From contig JNEU01001148.1 in assembly GCA_000697475.1 (NCBI GenBank), forward strand, positions 62,001 to 126,000: a DNA stretch of 64,000 nucleotides, given 5' to 3'. Position 1 is the first letter of the stretch, and every line of letters starts with the position of its first letter. A model generated the notes under the pieces. That model saw nothing but the letters and a program-made list of their open reading frames with translations. It made no database searches and was not told the origin of the DNA. A program made the translations under genes and the position numbers. Shown here in pieces: positions 55,887 through 64,000 of this stretch. Source of the stretch: Lichtheimia corymbifera B2541. Taxonomy: Eukaryota; Mucoromycota; Mucoromycetes; Mucorales; Lichtheimiaceae.

Positions 55887-58407
55887 ATGCTCGAAACTGG
55901 TCCCGTAAAAAACACACCTGAAGGCAACACCTTCCAATATCAATCCAAGCTCTCCAAGCTACCTATTCCAGACCTCCAAGGCACTATTGATCGCTATTTA
56001 TCAGCTCTGAAACCATTGCAGGTAAGGAGGATAGATAGATCTCATTGATAAAAGATAAAACGTGGCTCACCCTTATGTGCTGATAGTCTGAAGAAGAACA
56101 TGAAAAAAGTCGAGCTGCTGCAGAATCATTTTTGAAACACGAAGGACCCTCTCTTCAAGAAGAACTCAAGGAATATGCTGCTGACAAGCAATCCTACATT
56201 GAAGAGTTTTGGCAAGTGGTTTATTGTTTCTCGCTGATACATATGAGATGATGATGATACTAATGCTACTCTTCCTTTCTTTTTAGGTATGACTCGTATC
56301 TCCAGACAACGGATCCTGTGGTGCTCAATCTCAATCCCTTCTTTTTGTTGGAGGACGATCCCACGCCACAGCGCAATGACCAAGTCGTGCGTGCAGCGTC
56401 TCTCATTTACTCGACATTGACCTTCATTGATGCGTTGAGAAAGCGAACGTTGGAGCCTGATGTGTTTCGTGGTACGCCGTTATGTATGTCACAGTTTACG
56501 CGGTTGTTTGCTACGTCTCGTGTGCCCACGGACAATGGATGCTATATTGCGCCTTCCGAAGACTCTCGACACATTGTTGTGCTGGCCCACTCTCAGTTTT
56601 ATCACTTTGAAGTATTCGATGAAAATGGCGAGTTCGCATTGACAGAAAAGGAGATTGCACAAAACCTTCGAGCTATCAAGAACGACGCAAGAAAGGTGCC
56701 CGTTACAGAGATTGCAAAGAATGCTATTGGTGTCTTGACAACCGAGAATCGTCGCAACTGGGCTCGTCTGCGAAAGGATTTACAAAATGACCCAGTGAAT
56801 CGGGATGCTCTTCAAGTCGTGGATACAGCACTCTTCATTGTGTGTCTGGACCATGTGTCGCCATCCAACGTGGAGGAGTTGAGTACCAACATGCTATGTG
56901 GCACCTACAAGCTGGATCAAGGATTACAAGTGGGCACTTGTACCAACCGTTGGTACGATAAGCTTCAGGTAAAAACATTGAATGCATGTGGAATACCCAC
57001 GTTAACTAACATCGGGTGGTAGATCATTGTATGCCAAAATGGAAGTGCTGGTATCAATTTTGAGCACACAGGTAATCATTCATTCCGGCCCTTGCATGGC
57101 CCATTGCATCTTGTGTCACCTACTTAATCCTCTCTTCTAGGCGTTGATGGTCACACGGTCTTACGTTATGTCTCCGACATTTACACGGACACCATCCTGC
57201 GATTCGCCAAGACTATCAACAGCCAAACCAAGTCCATCTTCCATTCTCAAAATACCCAAGATGCTTCATCTCCAGGCCGTCGTGGAAGCGCTTCTTCAGG
57301 ATCATCAGCCTTCGATAGCAACCCACGTCGTATCGAATGGAACATGACTCGTGATTTGACTTTGGGCGTACGCTTTGCAGAAACAAGACTCTCTGATTTG
57401 ATCCTCCAAAATGAAGTCAAAGTCCTCGAATTCACAAAGTACGGCAAATACTTTATCACTGACATGAAAATGAGTCCCGATGCCTTTGTTCAGGTAAGTT
57501 GAATGGCTTATAATACGTTTATTCGATATATGCTCATCCTTCATAATTAGATGGCCTATCAAGCAGCTTATTATGGTCTCTATGGCAAGTCAGATTGTAC
57601 TTATGAACCTGGTAAGTCACCCGCTCTCTTGGTTCTTTTTTCCCACGGCCCACTGACCACCTTTTTTTTTCTCTCTTTGCAGTGATGACGAAAACGTTTT
57701 TGCACGGACGCACGGAATCCATCCGCAGTGTAACAGAGACCTCCAAACAGTTTCTTGACACGTTTTACTCGCCCACAGCCACATCGCATGAAAAGCTCGA
57801 AGCATTACGCAAGGCTTTGAAAAGACATACGGCTCTTACCCGTGAATGTGCCAAGGGTCTTGGCCATGATCGTCATCTCTATGCACTTGAATGCTTGTGG
57901 GAGCGTATACACAAAGGTGAAAAGAAGCCTCTTATCTTTACGGACAGCGGTTGGAAGACGATGAACCATACGGTGATCAGCACATCCAATTGTGGTAATC
58001 CTGCATTGCGACTTTTTGGTTTTGGTCCTGTTGTATCGGATGGCTTTGGTATTGGATACATTATCAAGGAAGATGGTATTGCTGTAAGTAGGAACACATG
58101 TATTTTCACAGACATCCAACTCACGCACATGTTGGTCATGTTTTAGTTTGTTGCATCCTCCAAGCATCGTCAAACCGAACGCTTCCTTGCTACATTGGAA
58201 AACGTCTTGCTTGAAATCCAATCCATGTTGCTCAAAGAAAAGTACCCCAGTGGTTTATCGCAACGACAACGATTGCTTGCCATGGAAGAAGCCCACGAAA
58301 TTGCTAATGGCTACAGCTACTTTGATAATGGTGACGAGTTTTCCGATTCATCATCCCAGAGCAGTACTACGCGCAAGATTGGCAAGCGTTTGGTCCTCAC
58401 ACCTTGA
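55887..58407 (+). CDS. Carnitine O-acetyltransferase
   Basis: The enzyme moves acetyl groups between CoA and carnitine. About ten exons, about 690 residues. LSKLPIPDLQGTIDRYLSAL is the typical start, then YDSYLQTTDPVVLNLNPFFL, TFIDALRKRTLEPDVFRGTP, MSQFTRLFATSRVP, IIVCQNGSAGINFEHTGVDG (catalytic His in FEHTGVDG), and the choline/carnitine end block (YEPVMTKTFLHGRTESIRSV, MNHTVISTSNCGNPALRLFG, FGPVVSDGFGIGYIIKEDGI). A low-complexity Ser/Gly insert (SSPGRRGSASSGSSAFDSNP) sits after the catalytic region. There is no obvious mitochondrial presequence and no peroxisomal C-terminus (ends KRLVLTP), which suggests a cytosolic Yat2-like form. Confidence 0.92.
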
Positions 58408-60053
58408 TTTCCCCCCCTTTCATTATTTAAGCATCACCATATCTATGTATTATTATAAAAGGATTCCCATCTTACAATGTATCCCAAGAATTGATTTGCA
58501 ATGGTGTGCTACTATCGCTATGTAAAAGGTAGCAGGAGGTGCTGCATCATACCTCTGTATGCTAGGTCAAATACACATCAAGTATTAGCCATCCATCGCA
58601 TCAGAAGAAAGGCTTATCATGTGACTTTTACAAAGACTGTAGCAAGTGCTTAATGCAAGGCACGTGGCGTCATGATGTATGATGATAAGAGCACTTTTGG
58701 GATGTACCTGGTATCTAGGCATATATTCACGTGCGATGATGTTGTGTGCTTGGTATGCCAACTAATCTGGGCATGTTGTCTATCTCGCATCATGCAGCAC
58801 ACTCGATCTGCTTTATGTACAAAGTCAAGCTTCCTGTTGTTGTATAAGAACTTTTGATATCTCTAGCCAAGAAGTGAGCTTAGAGCTATTAATTATAGTA
58901 GCAGACACAAGCTATCGTCGTTCTTCAAAGCATCTTGTGGAAAACAAGGTTACCAAATCAATGGCTCTTGCATATATTTGTGATAGGCAATAGAGATCGC
59001 CAAATGCTAACTAATGGTCGAATGATGTATGTGGCTATGCTCACAATGCTTATCGTGGTAGTAGTGGCGCAGAAAGTGGTATATTGGATCCACCAAAAGC
59101 TGCAGCATGTGCCACGTGTTGCAATGTGAATTAAACAACAACCAATCACCCGTCATATTTTCAACAATAGAATGCCCTTGCGTGGTTTGTGCACTGACTG
59201 ATGGTAGATCAAGAGCCAGTTCAGCTCTTGTCAACAGACAGCAACACCATTATTTGTTGTATCTATTTTAAGAGTGGGGGTCTGTGTAACAATGACATGT
59301 AATAGTAAACTGGGGGGAGAGGAGGAGACGGAGGAGATATGCCAAGTGCCCTCTCCATTTAGACGACATATGCAAGGGAATCCGATCATGGAAAGAGCTG
59401 GTTTGAATAAAAGTAACGAACAAGTAATTCAACCTTGTTGACGTAATGCTAAAAATAACTCTTCAAATGTGAAGAGAATAGTAGTGAAGAGCCTGTTTTT
59501 CTGCATCATGCGTTTGATTACCATACTGAGAGTGCTACAACAATGATTAAAGCAAGTAACATGGATTTGAGATATGGGATGGGTGGAGGTGATGGTGCCA
59601 GTTGTGCAGAATAATATGATTCAGGATGATGCGGTATGCAGAGACGGATCAATTCCCATGATGGTAATGCATGATGCATCATTGATAGAGTCGGTGATGG
59701 TGATGCTTAGTAGTAGAAGCGACGACTCTTTTTCTCCTTTACACTTTTGTCCATTTCCATTGTGCCTCCTTAATTTGTATCACACTTCCCACCGTCAATT
59801 ATTTGTGTGTAATGTTTGAACGTTTTTAGCAAGAGCACAGGAAAAAAGTAGTGAAAGCCAACAAATCAAAGTTTTATTCATATGCTTGACGTAGGGATAA
59901 AATCTAGCTGCAAAGAGGATTGGTGGATGCACAGCTGCACACCTTGGAGAGAGAGCGAGCGAGCTAGCTTATACCAAACACGGTAGAGCTCCGAAATGAT
60001 GCGTTCAGCAGCTTTGGTTTATTTTAGGCAGGCCGCGCCTCCCCTGATTTCGA
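58408..60053. other. 1.6-kb intergenic region, no gene seen
   Basis: The longest gene-free stretch of the right arm. Short frames only; no repeat, LTR end pair or RNA gene recognised. Confidence 0.45.
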
Positions 60054-60060
60054 TATAAAA
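60054..60060 (+). promoter_or_regulatory. TATA box of the DIL-ankyrin gene
   Basis: CGATATAAAAGAACG lies 62-68 bases before ATG 60122. Confidence 0.6.
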
Positions 60061-60121
60061 GAACGCCTGGACCAACCAAACCTGCGAGTTTCTTTCTCGT
60101 GGCTTCTTTTTCTTTGCACCA

Positions 60122-62451
60122 ATGTCAACAACCGCAACCGATGATACTTATGCACTACAGCACAATGACGACGTAGACTCAGTCCGTAAACGCTATGAAA
60201 GCATGTCACTCGACGAAATGTCCAACCAGTTGGCCGAGAACTATCGACAGTTATCCGAGATGCTCGGCAATCGAGTCAGCATGGGTGGTGCTGCTGCTGC
60301 ACCTCTTTCTTTATCGCCCTCTTCTTCCAACAGCTCATTCAATGAAGAGCAAAGCCCTATCGACAATGACGATGCTACAGCCACCTTTGACTTGAATGAC
60401 AACCTCGACGATGAAAGCAAACGACGCAAGATGAACAAGTTGTTTTCACGCGCTGTATCGAGTGGACAGATCGAGCGAGTTACACAATTGCTAAACGATC
60501 CAGAATATCGCACCTACATTGATATCAACGCCAAAGACGAAGACGGCACCACACCACTTATCTATGCTGCTTGTTTCGGCAAAGTCGAGATTGCAGAGGC
60601 ATTGCTTCAAGCAGGGGCAAAAACAGATATCCAAGATGCCTGTAAGTTAACGAGATGATTTCTATAATAAGGAGGATGATCACTCATATAGCTTTACTTT
60701 AGCTGGCTGGTCTGCACTCATGTGGGCAACAACCAATCACCATGGCAACCTAGTGAGAGTCTTGATGGATTATGGTGCATCTGCTCAAACACGTACAGCC
60801 AAAGGACGCACTGTATTCGATTATGCCGGCAGTGATGAAAAGATGGTAGAGATCTTGGCCACCAATCCACGCAACAGTATGTCATCATCCGTCATTTCCA
60901 GCGATTGTGAGGATTATTATTACGACGATACTTTTATGCAACGTGAGGATGAACGTCGACGCAACTTGCTTGAAACGGCTGTTGCTCTTATTGGTGGATC
61001 ATCATCATCTCATGAAACAGATGCGGATACCGACAATGAAAATGAGAACAATGACGACGACGATGATGAAACAGCAGTCGAATTCCAGTGGGATCGTTGT
61101 CTGCCTGATCAAATGTTTGTGTTTGGTGGAGACAGCCTTGAACATATCCTCGACACAGTCATCACACATATTAAGCTACCATTGGAACTTCAGCAAGATA
61201 TCAATGTCCCTGCCAATGTGATCTTTTTGAGCGCACGTTTTGCACATTACTTTTCAAGTCAAGAACTTTTGAACCAAGTCATGGATGGTGCATTGAATCG
61301 ATTAAGCACAGTGATCAAGGTAAACAAATTTACACTACTATAACACATGTATATATACATTGGCTGACTCTTTATCTGGGGAATAGGAGAATGAAAGCGA
61401 TGTTCATGCACTTGCATTTTGGTTATCCAATCAATCACAGCTTTTGGCGTACCTCAAGCGAGACTCAGGACTTGTAGTGAGCACAGCTGAATACCAATTA
61501 CGACTTTCGGAGATGATCTCAGAGACCTACACGAGCTTGGTATCCGATACACAACGACGATTGACCAAAGTGCTTGGACCTGCCATGTTGGAACATGAAC
61601 AAGTCCCAGGCATGGAAGATGTGGATTTTGTGGATGATTGGCAACGCTTTTTCCGCCGTAGCAGCAATCGTCGATCGGCCCTTATGCAACAAAGCAGCGT
61701 ATCCATGCGACGTCATGCCAGCTTACCACCACGCTACAAATCAACCGGTGTCTTACTCCCACAATCCGTCACCAGCATTCTTTCAACGACATTTTATGTG
61801 CTTCAAAAATACCAAGTCCATCCTACCATCATTATTCAGGCACTGGCTCAATTCCTTCACTGCATCTCTTGCGAAGTATTCAACCGAATTCTCACCAACA
61901 AAAAACACCTTTCACGATCAAAAGCACTTCAGATTCGCATGAACCTCTCGTATGTCGAAGATTGGGTGCGTCACAACCGCCTTCCCACCAGCCTCCTTTC
62001 CTATCTCTCTCCTTCAACACAACTTTTGCAATTATTGCAATGCCTATCTCAACTGCAAGATTTCGAAAGTTTCATCATGACGTTCCAGCATTTTGATCAA
62101 TTGAACGCCTTACAAGTGAAACGCTGTGTCGTCAATTATCGCTATGAAGTCAACGAACAGCGCCTCCCAGATGAAATTGAACAATACATTGTGCAGCTGG
62201 CTCACGACACGATTCGATACCGCGAAAAGCAACGTCAACAACAAAAACAACAAAAATCAATCGAAGACGAAATTCATGAGACACTGGATGCTCGATTTAT
62301 GCTCCCCTTTTCTTTACCCACAACTGCCAAACCCGTTGGTGTCCATTCACGATGGTGTGATGCTGCCAACAAAGATCGTAAAGATCCTGTACCTATGATT
62401 CCAGACGCATGGATGGAGAAATTAGACTATGACGACGATGATAGATTGTAA
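60122..62451 (+). CDS. DIL-domain and ankyrin-repeat protein
   Basis: Three exons, about 735 residues. A Ser/Asp-rich N-terminus holds RKMNKLFSRAVSSGQIERVT, which begins ankyrin repeats (DINAKDEDGTTPLIYAACFG, VEIAEALLQAGAKTDIQDA, GWSALMWATTNHHGNLVRVL, DYGASAQTRTAKGRTVFDYA). An acidic linker (TDNENENNDDDDDETAVEF) leads to the DIL (dilute) domain: ARFAHYFSSQELLNQVMDGA, ALAFWLSNQSQLLAYLKRDS, ILSTTFYVLQKYQVHPTIII and FNRILTNKKHLSRSKALQIR, NLSYVEDWVR. DIL domains form the cargo-binding tail of class V myosins; the ankyrin-DIL combination without a motor is a known fungal architecture. A cargo-adaptor role is inference. Stop TAA 62449-62451. Confidence 0.9.
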
Positions 62452-63206
62452 ACTATATTGCCCTTATACCCCCTTTTCTTGAAAACCCCTCCCCTCCCCG
62501 TGTGTATAGCTGTGCTGACAATCTTGTATATGCTTTCTTGTAATACTGTAAATCAATATGTTTTCTCTCTATGTTATTTATCTTTCTTCTTTTAGGTTGA
62601 TTGAATAAATCAAATGTATGTGTGTGAAGAATCCAACGATTTGGTTCATGGGTGGGGTGAATATACTTGTCATATCAAAGATAAGCAAGATCTCACGGTA
62701 TCCATAGTAAATGGTATACTATGCTGCAACTTTACCGAGGAAGCCCTCATTCTCCCAGTGTACCACATTCGCACACCCACACACTCACCAGCGAAAAGGA
62801 CTAATCATTAATCCACACGGTATTACCTACCCTCCTGTTTCCGCCGGGAAAGCGGCAAAGCCTCGCTATTACTACAAAGACAAGGCATCGAGTGTCTGAC
62901 ATCATAAGGGTGGTAAACTAACATGTTCAATCTTCATTGACGCTCCCTCATAACATCGTCTACTGTAATTGTTGTATAGATAAGCTGTGTACGCCAACGT
63001 TAACTTTTGGGAACTATGGTAAAATCGGGATGATTGCTTATCATTGTCGTTATTGACAGCGGGAATAATATCCTCCATATGCAGTGCATCAGCCAAAAAG
63101 CTTTCTACATTGTACCCGGTATAACACCTATCAATCACTCACATGGTGTCACGTTTCCCTGTTGTTAATATTTTCCCCGCAATTGAGCGCCTGTACCAAA
63201 GTTTAA
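62452..63206. other. Intergenic
   Basis: No gene seen. TGTCACGTTTCCC near 63147 resembles a weak Pho4-type CACGT(T/G) site ahead of the phosphatase gene; this is a guess. Confidence 0.4.
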
Positions 63207-63213
63207 TATAAAA
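63207..63213 (+). promoter_or_regulatory. TATA box of the alkaline phosphatase gene
   Basis: TTAATATAAAAGGAGC lies about 70 bases before ATG 63282, followed by a CT-rich leader. Confidence 0.6.
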
Positions 63214-63281
63214 GGAGCAATTTTCTATTGTAGTTTACCGGGTAACCAACACCAACTCTTTTTCTCTTACAACACACTATC

Positions 63282-64000
63282 ATGCCTCGTATTTTTGGTG
63301 CTATCTTGTTGGCAGCAGCAGCCACCGCTGGTGTAGTGAGTGCTGGCAAGCATCACAACATTCAAGAATACAAGTTGATCCCTGATCCTGAAGGACAATA
63401 CCCACGGCTTGGAGCGTGCCCCGATCCCCATGCTTGCATTCTCCCGCCAGATCTGTAAGTTGATTCCCGTGTAACGTCAAACCGAAAAGGATACACAAAC
63501 TCATCACTCACTAGATCCACTTTTCTTCCTGGTGCCTACTTTGATTTACGCGTCGAGTTGCATGCTTATGATAAGGAGAATAAGAATGCAACCCAAGTGA
63601 CACCCTACACGCATTTCAAGACGCAAGTGCGCAAGGATGGTGGTCCATGGCAAGATGCCTCTTCCTTTTTCCATATGGATCATGAACCTGGCTTAGAAAA
63701 CTGGAACTTTACTTGGGTGGATTCCATTGATGCCCGCTTTGGATCGGATCCTGGTGTCGATGTAGCTGTCTCATCCCGCATCTGGCGCAAACTCAAGTTT
63801 GATTCCCCGGGTGTCTATGATGTCAGCGTCACCTATGGCAAAAAGAATGCCTATACTGTACGCTACACAGTCCCAGAGGTAAGTAGTGAAAGTATATATA
63901 TCCATATCGTCATCATCATAACTTATATACCTATCGTCGTATGTAGCCTAAAAAACCAAAGAAAAAGGCAAAGAATGCTATCTTGTTTATTTCAGATGGT
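63282..64000 (+). CDS. Secreted alkaline phosphatase-like enzyme, 5' part, cut by the window end
   Basis: MPRIFGAILLAAAATAGVVS is a signal peptide with cleavage expected after VSAG. Two introns (about 63456-63514 and 63880-63946) join LPPDL|STFLPGAYFDLRVELHAY and TVRYTVPE|PKKPKK. An N-terminal beta-rich domain (THFKTQVRKDGGPWQDASSF; WNFTWVDSIDARFG; SPGVYDVSVTYGKKN) precedes AKNAILFISDG, the start of the metal-binding core of the alkaline phosphatase superfamily, where the Asp binds metal. The window ends there, so the catalytic Ser and the rest are not seen. It probably releases phosphate from external esters. Confidence 0.8.

Noticed and set aside
58408..60053. Long gene-free stretch considered as a degenerate retroelement
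   Set aside because: No LTR pair, target duplication or reverse-transcriptase-like peptide could be found.

Overview
This window is nuclear DNA from a filamentous fungus. The genes are short and closely spaced, most are split by 45-80 base GT-AG introns, and many start behind CT-rich leaders or TATA boxes about 55-85 bases before the ATG. The gene set (Cdc11-type septin, Opy2-like HOG anchor, SUR7/PalI-like protein, DIL-ankyrin protein, UPF0014 permease) and a predicted nuclease-like protein of a kind I associate with Mucorales point to an early-diverging fungus, most likely Mucoromycota. That placement is inference; no rRNA or marker gene is present.

Left arm (1-23.9 kb). A degenerate repeat and a solo LTR with a clean 5-bp target duplication are followed by dense housekeeping genes: a GNAT acetyltransferase, eEF1B-gamma, an armadillo-BTB protein, a small Dabb-domain protein, the 60S assembly factor Ipi1, MCM-binding protein, a polyQ protein, a FetB/ALS3-type permease, an M13 metallopeptidase, and the divergent pair TRAX / nicotinamidase.

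Accessory island (23.9-30.0 kb). There is no intact recognisable gene here. It holds a roughly 400-bp inverted-repeat hairpin, a run of degenerate ~150-bp modules related to that hairpin, a ~570-bp element whose inverted copy begins the window, a 157-bp tandem array, and a decayed F-box-like gene.

Middle (30-38.2 kb). The splicing factor Cwc25 and the mRNA-decay helicase Dhh1 come first. Then comes a multi-exon gene with a PD-(D/E)XK-like signature and a late frameshift, a 396-bp tandem array, and a stand-alone Grn1-domain protein.

Right arm (38.2-64 kb). In order: Opy2-like anchor, SUR7/PalI-like protein, a second BTB protein, a CS-plus-Sel1 tail-anchored protein, a small duplicated gene with a decayed copy, a class I heme peroxidase, a rhomboid protease, the divergent pair of a SAT-like acetyltransferase and Ap4A phosphorylase, a possible small secreted protein, the Cdc11-type septin, a carnitine acetyltransferase, the DIL-ankyrin protein, and the start of a secreted alkaline phosphatase cut by the window edge.

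There is no operon logic. Functional themes are RNA processing and ribosome assembly (Ipi1, TRAX, Cwc25, Dhh1, Grn1, eEF1B-gamma) and cell cortex and signalling (septin, Opy2, SUR7, DIL-ankyrin). Exon joins were worked out by eye from splice motifs and protein continuity and have not been checked against transcripts.
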